Assembly (NCBI RefSeq): GCF_002575655.3 | Contig: NC_053038.3 | Span: forward strand, 143,918,885 to 143,982,884 | Reading direction: 5' to 3' | Length of the DNA stretch: 64,000 bases | DNA from: Aegilops tauschii subsp. strangulata | Taxonomy: Eukaryota; Streptophyta; Magnoliopsida; Poales; Poaceae | Shown here: one piece after another, positions 20,887 to 31,986 of the stretch | Layout: every line of letters begins with the position of its first letter | How positions within the stretch are numbered: the stretch's first letter is position 1 | Notes under the pieces: generated by a model | What the model saw: only the letters and a program-made list of their open reading frames with translations | Told to the model about the DNA's origin: nothing | Database searches by the model: none | Program-made: the position numbers and the translations under genes

Positions 20887-22083
20887 TGAAACTGCAATCA
20901 TGCCCTTAATCATGTTTTGATATTGTTGACATCATACATATAGGGAACTAATCATCTTTGTCAAGTGCGTCTCAGGTTCAGTTCCCAAAATATTATTAGG
21001 CGGATCATGACTGACATATTCAAGATGCTCAAAGTATGGAGAAACAAGTGAAAAAGCTCTAGCTCTTTCCGGTTTATTCTTGAGTATAGGGATCCCGCAC
21101 TATTAAGAGGGGATCACTGGTTCTCGCAAAAGATTTGCTCAAAATCTAGGAAAACCTCTTGGTGGAGTTTTCACCTTGGTTGTGATGTTGGCCTCTGCCT
21201 TGCCCGGACGTCCAGAGGTTTCCGGACGACCGACACGTCATAGTACTCCGACTGACCGATGCTCTCCGGAAATCCGGTGCCACAATACCAGTAAGAAATC
21301 CATGAATTACTAGTCCTTCCAGGCGACCGGTTTCCGGACATCTGTGGGTGACCGGAAATCCGATGGCTCATCTCCAGAGCCAAAATGACGGATGTCCAAT
21401 CCTCCCCGGACGACCGTGCACCGGACGACCGACATTCTTCGGTCGTCCGCACCCAGTGTTCCCAGCTCTCTGCTGCTGCGCTAACCCACTCCGCTCTCCA
21501 GTGGCCAGGCGACTGACTCGTGTCGGACGTACGGTCCTTATATTCTGTCCGGATGTCTGGTGTCCTTCGGACGTCCAGCAACTGCATAGCTTAAGTGACC
21601 TCCAACTTCTATTTTCACACTACCACTATATATATATATATATATCTTTCTCCCACCTCGAGTGAGGGTTGACCAACACAGTGAAAAGATTTCAAGAACA
21701 CCTTTCTCTTTCAGTCTCTCTTGATCTCACCAAATCCTAGATCTCGAGTGCATTTGTGAGGATTCTTGAGTGTTGTTCCAATCAAAAGATAGATCGTCCC
21801 TCTCCCCTCCTCTCAACCAAAGGAATTCATGTTTTGAGCGGTTCCCTTGATCTTGTTACTCTTGGAGGTCGGAGACTCCTAGGCGGTAGGAGTTCTTCAT
21901 TGAGGAATCAAACCATTGTGATTTCCCCCGGAAAGTCTGTAAAGTTTTGGAGACCACCTCAAGGTCTACCACTAGTGGTTGAGAATCACCTTCGTGGTGA
22001 TATCTCAAAGAGAGAATAGGGTGAGCCTTTGTGGCATTGGTGTGCCTTCGTGGTAACATCCACCTCTCTAAACAGTGACGTAG
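20887..22083 (+). repeat. N1 3' LTR, copy A, cut by a CACTA insertion
   Basis: The LTR begins TGAAACTGCAATCATG directly after the purine tract. It includes a (TA)n tract that may serve as TATA (21627-21645) and continues to the GACGTAG at 22077-22083, where a CACTA element starts. Its true right end is not seen. The region 21200-21560 is rich in inverted and direct copies of TCCGGA and CCGGACG. No gene is present. Confidence 0.7.
21627..21645. repeat. (TA)n microsatellite, copy A (19 nt)
   Basis: The same tract in copy B (27989-28015) is 27 nt, so it has changed length since duplication. It is immediately followed by CTTTCTCCCACC and may serve as the LTR TATA region. Confidence 0.8.
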
Positions 22084-22738
22084 CACTACTGCAGGATGCT
22101 ACTAACGCGACACTAAAATCAGAGACCCTTTGACGAAACTGTGTGCGATGCCTTAATCGCAAACGGTGATGTAATAAAACCGTAAAAAAAGATACAAACT
22201 GCTTGGAATGGCGGAGACATCAAACATGATTCAGATATACAGCATACAGATCACTCAGATGAACTATTTTTATTAGGCAACACAACAGAAACAGTCAGCC
22301 GGATCAAGGTGTGTGCGATATACGACATACAGTTCACTCAGTTGAACTGTTTGCGATTAGCCAACACAAACAAAAACGGTTCAACTTAACAAGATGTGTG
22401 TGATACGCGGCAAACAAGTCAATAATCACAAATGTGCAGGAAGACCGATAACAACACAGACAATTCCTGTTAACACATCGTGTGTGTTGTGAGCAAACGA
22501 TTGCAGGTATACAATTGTGAGTAATTGATGAAATCATCACCGACGAGTTCCATTGTTTAGTCCGTGTGTGATGTGATTTGCTCTGTCTATAGATCGTTAA
22601 CATATATACTTATAAGAACAACGTTGCATAACCAAAATAAGCATACAATTACATAAGTAGCTACACACATAACATTTCCACACACCAAAGTAAGCAATTA
22701 CATGCATACTAAACTAGGAGAAATGAGCATCTAATCAT

Positions 22739-23460
22739 CTACATCTTGTTGTGACGATGCTTGCCATTGCTCTGCTTTCGGCTAGATCCCTGGCTGTTTT
22801 GGGAAAGGAGGCACTTCCTCAAGTCAATGTTCCACCTATACATCTCGTAGCTCATGTACGCCTCCTTGGCCGCATACACGATGTGAGCTTTGTCGAGTTT
22901 CTCCATCCTGGCCGAGTGCCAGGCATGCTTGTCCTTTTTGCAGGAAAATCCTTCATGTCTCTATAGTAGGGGTCGATGATGGGCTCGGCGAGGTGAACCA
23001 GTGAGTCCTTCTCATGCTCCTTGCTGGCCCAGATCTTGTAATGGCCTTGGATGTCGACAAGATTCTGGCAGGCGAGGCCCGAATTCTTGAGCACATTTAC
23101 ATTCTTGGTGATGTCCACCATAGCGAACATGTAGTGGGGGCTGTTGACAAACCTGACAAAACGCTCGCAAGGCCTTGTGGCCAGGCAGTAGTGGTAGACG
23201 ATGACGTGATTGCGCATGCACATCTGGGCAACGGCGACCTTGGGACGAGACCCGACACGAGCGCGGGTGTACTCAAGGTTGAACCCGACCACCTTGTACT
23301 TCTCCTCAGCAAGCAACAGCTCCATGATGTGGATGGAGTGCTCCACCCAGACCGGGTTGCTGGTGTACACCACCGAGAGCTCCCTGAACCTTCTGCGGGG
23401 GTCCAGCACGACATGCATGGTGAACTGCTGCTCGTCATCGGCACCCGCTCGGAGCGCCAT
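22739..23460 (-). pseudogene. DnaQ/WRN-like 3'-5' exonuclease domain protein in CACTA, copy A
   Basis: The frame starts at the ATG at 23458-23460 and reads a fold like the plant Werner-type 3'-5' exonuclease domain: KVVGFNLEYTRA, then KVAVAQMCM, YHYCLATRPCERFVRFV, MVDITKNVNVLKNSG and NLVDIQGHYKI. After a one-base frame change near 22945 the end reads YAAKEAYMSYEMYRW and stops at TAG (22739-22741). In active enzymes the first motif has Asp-x-Glu and the second and third carry Asp. Here they read Asn-Leu-Glu, Asn and Glu, so catalysis is doubtful. Exonuclease-like ORFs of this kind are, as far as I recall, common in Triticeae CACTA elements. The role there is unknown to me. Copy B shares the frame break. 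Confidence 0.7.
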
Positions 23461-23777
23461 GGGAGCCGTGCAGGATACCCTCTAAGAATTGGTCATGGTG
23501 GGTGTGCTTCTTGCAATATGGGGGCACGATCAAAAGGTTGAAGAGACACAAGGGTTAAATGGCCGCTGTAATAAATGGGGGCCGGCCGGCCTGTAATCGT
23601 CACATCTTGTCACCGCGTACATAGCGAAGGATTCTAGTGCACGCTTGAGCACCCCACACGCGTTTCATTTGATCACGCGTGGGATCAAAGATGCGCCAAA
23701 TGTATCGTTGGTGAGCATGTTCCCGCGAAACCGCGCAAGCTTCCCGCCCGCCTAGTTTAGCCACGCGTCGCTGGCAT
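23461..23777. other. CACTA non-coding sequence upstream of the exonuclease ORF, copy A
   Basis: GC-rich sequence with GGGGGCCGGCCGGCC and several CACGCGT/ACGCG words. It probably holds the promoter of the minus-strand gene, but no clear TATA box is seen. No other gene is supported. Confidence 0.5.
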
Positions 23778-24162
23778 AGTGCATAAGTTTGATCAATGAT
23801 AATTTCAATCACTTTTCCTAGCATCATTACAACGACAATTTCTCATAAAACTCATCATGATAAAGTAGCAATCAATCCACATGTTATGGTTCAAACAATG
23901 CCTTCTCTTGAAACTTGAAAACCTATGTTCTCAGTCACCAAACAATTGCAATACACTTATTCTACAAAGTCTAGGTAAGAGCTCCACATACTCAATTATC
24001 ATATAGTCTTCTATGATTGCTAGTACTCAAAGCATATTTTAAGAACAAATGGCATCCGTCGAACACAGAGAACATAGGGGCTTAATGTTTTGCCTCCGAA
24101 CTCATTTATCATAGAGATAATTGTCAACAATAATAAATCATGATCAAATATATTTGACTGGC
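23778..24162 (-). mobile_element. Inverted fragment of a Sabrina/Wham-like internal region, copy A
   Basis: The reverse complement of about 23778-23875 matches 18090-18210 of the Sabrina-like element (TTGCTACTTTATCATGATGAG, then AAAAGTGATTGAAATTATC and TTATGCACTATGC). The rest (23876-24162) is AT-rich and of the same general character, but I did not find its partner in this window. It lies between two CACTA elements and carries no gene. Confidence 0.65.
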
Positions 24163-25186
24163 CACTACAAAAAAGGCACATCCGTGACATTTAGGCCGGA
24201 ACAATTTTTTTTCTGTCATGCTTATGACACTTCTATGACGATAATTGTGAAAAAACCATGTATTATCATAGATGTGGTGGCCTCCTACTTCTATGAATAA
24301 AAATCATGATAGAAAATGGTTTTTTCATCCTGGGTGGGCCGGGGACGCACCTGCTTGACATTCTTTGGGCCATCCATGACGAAAAAAATCATGGTAGAAG
24401 CGAGGGCGAGGAAAATTTCGAGGAGTTTCCGGTTAGGGTGGGTGGTCGGGGCCGAGCGATGCACGCGAGGTTTGTGTGTTTCTCTCATACATGTATGCGC
24501 GTATGGGCAAGGTGTTGGGCTCTAACTGAACCCGTGCGAGGCATTCGCTTACTGAACCCGAGCGATTGCACTAGCTACGTTACTAAACCCGAGCGATCGA
24601 TCCCTTGGCTGTTAACTGAATCCGAGCGATTCCTTTTCTATTGCTACTAACTGAAGCCGATCGAACCTGCCTCTTGATGAATAGTGACCATTGTTGGGGG
24701 GTGGATGAACAGTCCCCGGTGGGGGTTGGATGAACAGGACCCCGTGGTAGTAGTAGGCCATTGCCACTGGATGAATAGGACCCCAATCGAGGAGGCCGCC
24801 ACACCCGAGCCGATAGTGGTGGATGAACAGGACCCCGTGGAGGGCTGGTTGAATAGTAGCCGATGGAGGCTGGATGAACAGTAGCCCGTCGATGAGTAGT
24901 AGCTGGCGGAGGCAGGAGGAATGTCACGTGGATGAACAGTGGCAGGTGGAGGCTGGAGGAAGTCAACGATGGATGAACAAAAGCCCGTGGAGGCTGGAGG
25001 AAGTCGACGGTGGATGAATAGTAGCCCATGGAGGCTGGAGCGAGGCAGTAGATGATGGATGAACAGTAGCTCGTGGACTCCTGTTTTGTGGTTCGCCACA
25101 CCCCTCCTGATGAACAGGACCCCATTTCGACCGTAGGTGCTCCAACACAAGTTTGTTTCCTCCGTTTTGTTGTACGCCACACCCCT
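24163..25186. mobile_element. Left end of a second CACTA transposon, copy A, truncated by the duplication junction
   Basis: It begins CACTACAAAAAAGGCACATCC at 24163, preceded by GGC. It has the TCATG/TATGAC-rich terminal segment common in Triticeae CACTA elements. From 24670 to 25110 there are about a dozen copies of GGATGAACAG[G/T]A with a GTGGAGGCTGG spacer, a subterminal repeat array. Open frames across the array are translations of the repeat, not genes. It ends at the duplication junction near 25187. Confidence 0.75.
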
Positions 25187-25190
25187 CTCG
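25187..25190. other. Junction of the 6.37-kb tandem duplication
   Basis: CACTA sequence (TGTACGCCACACCCCTC) passes directly into the middle of a Sabrina-like LTR (GGTGGTTTCGTACCC, matching 13908 onward). In copy B the CACTA sequence continues past the same point (near 31558). This marks the end of unit A and the start of unit B. At most a few bases are shared at the break. Confidence 0.85.
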
Positions 25191-25702
25191 GTGGTTTCGT
25201 ACCCTACCGACAATTTCTTATTATGTTCTCCGCTAGATAAGAACTTTGGAGTGATTCATCATTGCACGTTGAGGGATGGTTATATGATCCGATTATATTG
25301 GCATTGTTGAGAGATTACACTAGCGAAAGTACGAACCCTAGGCCTCATTTTCAAGCATTGCAATACCATTTGTGCTCCATTTTATCAATTGCTACCTTGC
25401 TGTTTTTATTGTTCCTATTACAAAAATCAATATCTACTATCATTACTACACTTGTATCACCATATCTTCACTGAACTAGTGCACCTATACAATTGACCAT
25501 TGTATTTGGTGTGTTGGGGACACAAGAGACTTTTTATTATTAGGTTGCAGGGTTGTTTGAGACAGACCATCTTCATCCTATGAATCCACGGATTGATACA
25601 CCTTAGGTCAACCACTTGAGGGAAAATTGCTACTGTCCTACAAAACTTTACGCTTGGAGGCCCAACACAAGTCTACAAGAACAAGTTGTGTAGTAGACAT
25701 CA
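25188..25702 (+). repeat. Partial Sabrina-like LTR at the start of unit B
   Basis: This is the right-hand 515 bases of the LTR, ending GTAGACATCA at 25702 and followed by AGCAT. It is a by-product of the duplication, not a separate insertion. Confidence 0.9.
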
Positions 25703-25707
25703 AGCAT

Positions 25708-26850
25708 GATTCGATAGATTCTCGTTTTCGTACAAATGTTTAGGCTGAAATTTTCACCACTGTCATTGTTCCTAAGGGTCTGTATGTTCAACACTACATT
25801 GACTTGGAGCATATCCGTACTCACCCGCTAAAATGCCTGGGTGCCATTGATCTCATTGAGTCGTCTAGACTTGCTGCTCCGTTTGCTTTTAAACAGGATT
25901 TCAATTATGCTACCATTCATCAGTTTTATGCCACTTCTTTCTTTGGTCCAAACAAGACTGTCACCTGGATGACTTCTAACACTGAGCTCACCGCTTCTTA
26001 TTCTCAATTTGTCGCCGCTCTTGGCTTTCTTGACACTGGGTTCAAAATCCATAAGGACGATCCCAATCGTGTGCCCAAAGCCATTGAGGCTTCTGGATAT
26101 CTCCTAAAACCCCTTGATGAACTTAATGACGAGGAAAAGGGCAAGGACCTAAATCAAGTATCTATTTGGAGATCTCCTCTCCTCATCATTTTCTAGTGTC
26201 TCATTTGCACCATCTATCCCCAGATGGGTGACAAGGGGTCCTATAGCGGATATTGTATTGATCTTATGTTTCGCCTTGATGAGCATCCCAAAGGAAAGAT
26301 AAACGTTCCTCACTTTCTATGGCATGAGATTCGTCTTCCTAGTCTTCCGTACAAGCAAGCTTTTACTCATGCTCCTTTTATTCAGGCTCTCATTGAGAGT
26401 ATAGCTCCTTTCCCCATTTCTCGGACTCACGTGCAACAGCAGTGGGTCATTCCACCTCATATGGCGGATGATTGGGCTCCCAAGAAATCCTCCTCTACAC
26501 CTGCTCGACGGGCGGCTGCTCGGTCTCGCCTTGCTCCCTCTGCTCAGTTCCTTTCGGTTGCATTACTCGTTTTCTTGGGAAGGCCCATTCTGCCATGATG
26601 AAGGCTTTCTCCTTCCACTGCTCATAAAGCCACGATGTGGTCACTCGCATGGTCTCTTCTAAGAATGCTTCGAAGGCTCGTCTGTGAGACTTCAGACAAC
26701 TGATGTGAGTGAGGATGGGCGTCTTCCTGAGGTCCCTCCTTCCAACTTTGGATTCCCACCTGGCCTTAAATGGGCTGATTTCTTTAATGAGGCAGGAGAC
26801 AGTGGCACCCATGGTGATGACGATGGTAGTGATGATCTCTGATTGCGTGG
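25708..26850 (+). pseudogene. N1 gag-like protein, copy B
   Basis: Offset copy of 19345-20482. It shares the early TAG. Differences include His to Tyr in FNHATIH, a single-base indel near 26540 that shifts the frame into AQFLSVALLVFLG, and scattered substitutions. The first 130-codon block is open (25804-26196) and the second starts at 26224. Confidence 0.5.
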
Positions 26851-27248
26851 ATGTCATCTCAGGGCCTTCCCCATTTATGTACTTGATGCCAAGGGGAGGA
26901 GTTTATTATAGTTTGATTTGTTTGCCCATTATGCTATGTATGTATGTTCATCGTATGTTGAACCATTATGTTGTGTTGATCAAACCATTATGCTATCTAT
27001 GTATGTTGATCGTATGGTGAACCATTATGTTGTGTTGAGGAACAATCATGAATTATCCTTTATGTTGACATATTATTCTATGTAATGTGTTTTATGTGCT
27101 CATTATTAAGTAAGGTAGAGCTCCTACAGATATCCAGTTTCACTACGAATACAATAAGGGGGAGCTCTTTAACAAATCTCTCCTAAGCTTCATAAGTTTT
27201 TTTGAGAGCTATACGTATGTTTTCATCAACTACCAAAAATGGGGAGAT

Positions 27249-28453
27249 TGAAACTGCAATCATGCCCTTAATCATGTTTTGATATTGTTGACATCATACA
27301 TATAGGGAACTAATCATCTTTGTCAAGTGCGTCTCAGGTTTAGTTCCCAAAATATTATTAGGCGGATCATGACTGACATATTCAAGATGCTCAATGTATG
27401 GAGAAACAAGTGAAAAAGCTCTAGCTCTTTCCGGTTTATTCTTGAGTATAGGGATCCTGCACTATTAAGAGGGGATCACTGGTTCTCGCAAAAGACTTGC
27501 TCAAAATCTAGGAAAACCTCTTGGTGGAGTTTTCACCTTGGTTGTGATGTTGGCCTCTACCTTGCCCGGACGTCCAGAGGTTTCCGGACGACCGACACGT
27601 CATAGTCCTCCGGCTGACTGATGCTCTCCGGAAATCCGGTGCCACAATACCAGTAAGAAATCCATGGATTTCTAGTCCTTCTGGGCAACCGGTTTCCAGA
27701 CGTCTGTGGGTGACCGGAAATCCGATGGCTCATCTCCAGAGCTAAAATGACGGATGTCCAATCCTCCCCGGACGACCGTACACCGGACGACCGACATTCT
27801 CCGGTCGTCCGCACCCAGTGTTCCCAGCTCTCTGCTGCTGCGCTGACCCACTCCGCTCTCCAGTGGCTAGGCGACTGACTCGTGTCGGACGTCCGGTCCT
27901 TATTTTCTGTCCGGATGTCTGGTGTCCTTCGGACGTCCAGCAACTGCATAGCTTAAGTGACCTCCAACTTCTATTTTCACACTAGCACTATATATATATA
28001 TATATATATATATATCTTTCTCCCACCTCGAGTGAGGGTTGACCAACACAGTGAAAAGATTTCAAGAACACCTTTCTCTTTCAGTCTCTCTTGATCTCAC
28101 CAAATCCTAGATCTCGAGTGCATTTGTGAGGATTCTTGAGTGTTGTTCCAATCAAAAGATAGATCATCCCTCTCCCCTCCTCTCAACCAAAGGAATTCTT
28201 GTTTTGAGCGGTTCCCTTGCTCTTGTTACTCTTGGAGGTTGGAGACTCCAAGGCGGTAGGAGTTCTTCATTGAGGAATCAAACCATTGTGATTTCCCCTG
28301 GAAAGTCTGTAATGGTTTGGAGAACACCTCAAGGTCAACCACTAGTGGTTGAGAATCACCTTCGTGGTGATATCTCAAAGAGAGAATAGGATGAGCCTTT
28401 GTGGCGTTGGTGTGCCTTCGTGGTAACATCCACCGCTCTAAACAGTGACGTAG
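27249..28453 (+). repeat. N1 3' LTR, copy B, cut by the same CACTA insertion
   Basis: Begins TGAAACTGC after CCAAAAATGGGGAGAT and ends at GACGTAG. The (TA)n tract is 27 nt (27989-28015) against 19 nt in copy A. No gene is present. Confidence 0.7.
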
Positions 28454-30148
28454 CACTACTGCAGGATGCTACTAACGCGACACTGAAATCAGACACCCTT
28501 TGACGAAACTGTGTGCGATGCCTTAATCGCAAACGGTGATGTATTAAAACCGTAAAAAAAGATACAAACTGTTTGCAATGGCGGAGACATCAAACATGAT
28601 TCAGATATACCGCATACAGTTCACTCAGATGAACTATTTTTTATTAGGCAACACAACAGAAACAGTCAGCCAGATCAAGGTGTGTGCGATATACGACATA
28701 CAGTTCACTCTAATGAACTGTTTGCGATTAGCCAACACAAACAGAAATGGTTCAACTTAACAAGATGTGTGTGATATGCGGCAAACAAGTCAATAATCAC
28801 AAATGTGCAGGAAGACCGATAACAACACAGACAATTCCTGTTAACACATCGTGTGTGTTGTGAGCAAACGATTGCAGGTATACAATTGTGAGTAATTGAT
28901 GAAATCATCACCGACGACTTCCACTGTTTAGTCCGTGTGCGATGTGATTTGCTCTGTCTTCAGATCGTTAACATATATACTTATAAGAACAACGTTTCAT
29001 AACCAAAAAAAGCATACAATTACATAAGTAGCTACACACATAACATTTCTACCCACCAAAGTAAGCAATTACATGCATACTAAACTAGGAGAAACGAGCA
29101 TCTAATCATCTACATGTTGTTGTGACGATCCTTGCCATTGCTCTGCTTTCGGCTAGATCCCTGGCCGCTTTGGGAAAGGAGGCACTTCCTCATGTCAATG
29201 TTCCACCTATACATCTCGTAGCTCATGTACGCCTCCTTGGCCGCATACACGACGTGAGCTTTGTCGAGTTTCTCCATCCAGGCCGAGTGCCAGGCATGCT
29301 TGTCCTTTTTGCAGGAAAATCTTTCATGTCTCTGTAGTAGGGGTCAATGATGGGCTCGGCGAGGTGAACCAGTGAGTCCTTCTCATGCTCCTTGCTGGCC
29401 CTGAACTTGTACTGGCCTTGGATGTCGACAAGATTCTTGTAGGCGACGCCCGAATTCTTGAGCACCTTTACATTCTTGGTGATGTCCACCGTAGCAAACA
29501 TGTAGTGGGGGTTGTTGACAAACCTGACAAAACGCTCGCAAGGCCTTGTGGCCAGGCAGTAGTGGTAGACGATGACGTGATTGCGCATGCATATCTGGGC
29601 AACGACGACCTTGGGACAAGACCCGACACGAGCGCGGGTGTACTCAAGGTTGAACCCGACCACCTTGTACTTCTCCTCAGCAAGCAACAGCTCCATGATG
29701 TGGATGGAGTGCTCCACCCAGACCGGGTTGCTGGTGTACACCACCAAAAGCTCCCTGAACCTTCTGTGGGGGTCCAGCACGACATGCATGGTGAACTGCT
29801 GCTCGTCATCGGCACCCGCTCGGAGCGCCAGTGCATCCCTGCAGGATACCCTCTAAGAATTGGTCGTGGTGGGTGTGCTTCTTGAAATATGGGGGCACGA
29901 TCAAAGGGTTGAAGAGACACAAGGGTTAAATGGCCGCTGTAATAAATGGGGGCCGGCCGGCCTGTAATCGTCACATCTTGTCACCGCGTACATAGCGGAG
30001 GATTCTAGTGCACGCTTGAGCACCCCACACGCGTTTCATTTGATCACGCGTGGGATCAAAGAGGCGCCAAATGTATCGTTGGTGAGCCTGTTCCCGCGAA
30101 ACCGCGCAAGCTTCCCGCCCGCCTAGTTTGGCCACGCGTCGCTGGCAT
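28454..30148. mobile_element. CACTA transposon with exonuclease-like gene, copy B
   Basis: Same as 22084-23777, with the same left terminus and subterminal repeats and the same missing right end. The truncation was therefore already present when the region was duplicated. Confidence 0.75.
29110..29789 (-). pseudogene. DnaQ/WRN-like exonuclease domain protein in CACTA, copy B
   Basis: Offset copy of 22739-23460. The ATG of copy A is lost, so the first ATG in frame is at 29787-29789. Motifs read KVVGFNLEYTRA, ATVDITKNVKVLKNSG and, after the shared one-base frame change, YAAKEAY. The Asn substitutions at the two usual Asp positions are the same as in copy A. Amino-acid differences such as ALRAG loss, Ala to Val in VAVAQ and Leu-Ala-Cys to Val-Ala-Tyr show drift since duplication. 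Confidence 0.7.
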
Positions 30149-30534
30149 AGTGCATAAGTTTGATCAATGATAATTTCAATCACTTTTCCTAGCATCATTA
30201 CAATGACAATTTCTCATAAAACTCATCATGATAAAGTAGCAATCAATCCTCATGTTATGGTTCAAACAATGCCTTCTCTTGAAACTTGAAAACCTATGTC
30301 CTCAGTCACCAAACAATTGCAATACACTTATTCTACAAAGTCTAAGTAAGAGCTCCACATACTCAATTATCATATAGTCTTCTATGATTGCTAGTACTCA
30401 AAGCATATTTTAAGAACAAATGGCATCCATCGAACATGGAGAAACATAGGGGCTTAATGTTTCGCCTCCGAACTCATTTATCATAGAGATAATTGTCAAC
30501 AATAATAAATCATGATCAAATATATTTGACTGGC
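30149..30534 (-). mobile_element. Inverted Sabrina/Wham-like fragment, copy B
   Basis: Copy of 23778-24162 with few substitutions. No gene is present. Confidence 0.65.
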
Positions 30535-31986
30535 CACTACAAAAAAGGCACATCCGTGACATTTAGGCCCGAACAATTTTTTTCTGTCATGCTTATGACA
30601 CTTCTATGACGATAATTGTGACAAAACCACGTATTATCATAGATGTGGTGGGCTCCTACTTCTATGACAAAAAATCATGACAGAAAATGGGTTTTTCATC
30701 CTGGGTGGGCCGGGGACGCACCTGCTTGACATTCTTTGGGCCATCCATGACGAAAAAAATCATGGTAGAAGCGAGGGCGAGGAAAATTTCGGGGAGTTTC
30801 CGGTTACGGTGGGTGGTCGGGGCCGAGCGATGCACGCGAGGTTTGTGTGTTTCTCTCATACATGTATGCGCGTGTGGGCAAGGTGTTGGGGTATAACTAA
30901 ACCCGTGCGAGGCATTCGCTTACTGAACCCCGAGCGATTGCACTAGCTACGTTACTAAACCCGAGCGATCGATCCCTTGGCTGTTAACTGAATCCGAGCG
31001 ATTCCTTTTCTATTGCTACTAACTGAAGCCGATCGAACCTGCCTCTTGATGAATAGTGACCGTTGTTGGGGGGTGGATGAACAGTCCCCGGTGGGGGTTG
31101 GATGAACAGGACCCCGTGGTAGTAGTAGGCCATTGCCACTGGATGAATAGGACCCCAATCGAGGAGGCCGCCACACCCGAGCCGATAGTGGTGGATGAAC
31201 AGGACCCCGTGGAGGGCTGGTTGAATAGTAGCCGATGGAGGCTGGATGAACAGTAGCCCGTCGATGAGTAGTAGCTGGTGGAGGCAGGAGGAATGTCGCG
31301 TGGATGAACATTGGCAGGTGGAGGCTGGAGGAAGTCAACGATGGATGAACAAAAGCCCGTGGAGGCTGCAGGAAGTCGACGGTGGATGAATAGTAGCCCA
31401 TGGAGGCTGGAGCGAGGCAAGAGATGATGGATGAACAGTAGCCCGTGGACTCCTGTTTTGCGGTTCGCCACACCCCTCCTGATGAACAGGACCCCGTTTC
31501 GACCGTAGGAGCTCGAACACAAGTCCGTTTTCTCTATTTTGTGGTACGCCATACCTCGTTTTGGCTGCTCCGTCCAAGCCGGTTGGCTCCCGATGAACAG
31601 GACGTATTCCAACCCAGTCGGTTGCCTCCCGATGAACACGACGCTGTTTCCTCCATTCTGACCCAACCGGTTGGCTGCCGATGAACAGGACACCCTTGCT
31701 GCCGTCCGTTGCCTTTCCATGTACACGAGCTCTGGCCGTACGTATGCGCAAGTACACATTCAAGAACCAGCCCGTATGTACGTACTTGGCCGTATTTTTT
31801 GGCATGTGGATGTACATACGTGTACACAGTTTAGAAGGGACTGCCTGAACTGCTATGCCGTGGGCTCTATTACTACACGTGTCGCTGCTTGCTCGGCCAC
31901 AGTTCATTGTTGTAGAGAGACCGATTGACCAGTATGTACATACACGTTCGCGACCAGACAGACAACGCTACGTACGCTTCGACCGG

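Larger units (their letters stand above)
22084..23777. mobile_element. CACTA transposon with exonuclease-like gene, copy A, right end missing
   Basis: The left terminus CACTACTGCAGGATGC at 22084 is preceded by TAG, a possible 3-bp target duplication, inside the N1 LTR. Subterminal copies of GTGTGCGAT and TTTGCGAT in both orientations (22140-22600) are typical of CACTA transposase binding regions. The matching right terminus (CCTGCAGTAGTG) is not found. The element stops where an inverted Gypsy fragment begins near 23778. The only gene is the minus-strand exonuclease-like ORF; no transposase is seen. Confidence 0.75.
19049..25186. repeat. Tandem duplication unit A
   Basis: From within the Sabrina-like 3' LTR to the second CACTA. 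It matches 25405-31558 at an offset of 6362-6372 bases throughout. In one 350-base stretch I counted about nine differences. The unit includes N1 gag-like sequence, N1 LTR, CACTA 1, the inverted fragment and the start of CACTA 2. Confidence 0.92.
25188..31558. repeat. Tandem duplication unit B
   Basis: Same order and orientation as unit A. It begins earlier in the LTR (matching 13908-14127 of the 5' LTR, a part now deleted from the 3' LTR next to unit A), so that deletion came after the duplication. It ends inside CACTA 2, which here continues. Confidence 0.9.

Noticed and set aside
22084..23777. Host exonuclease gene
   Set aside because: It lies within CACTA termini and subterminal repeats, is frameshifted and lacks introns; a transposon-borne copy is more likely.
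24583..25213. Long minus-strand frames in the CACTA end (also 30955-31907)
   Set aside because: They are translations of the GATGAACAG repeat array in several frames; no domain and no consistent start.
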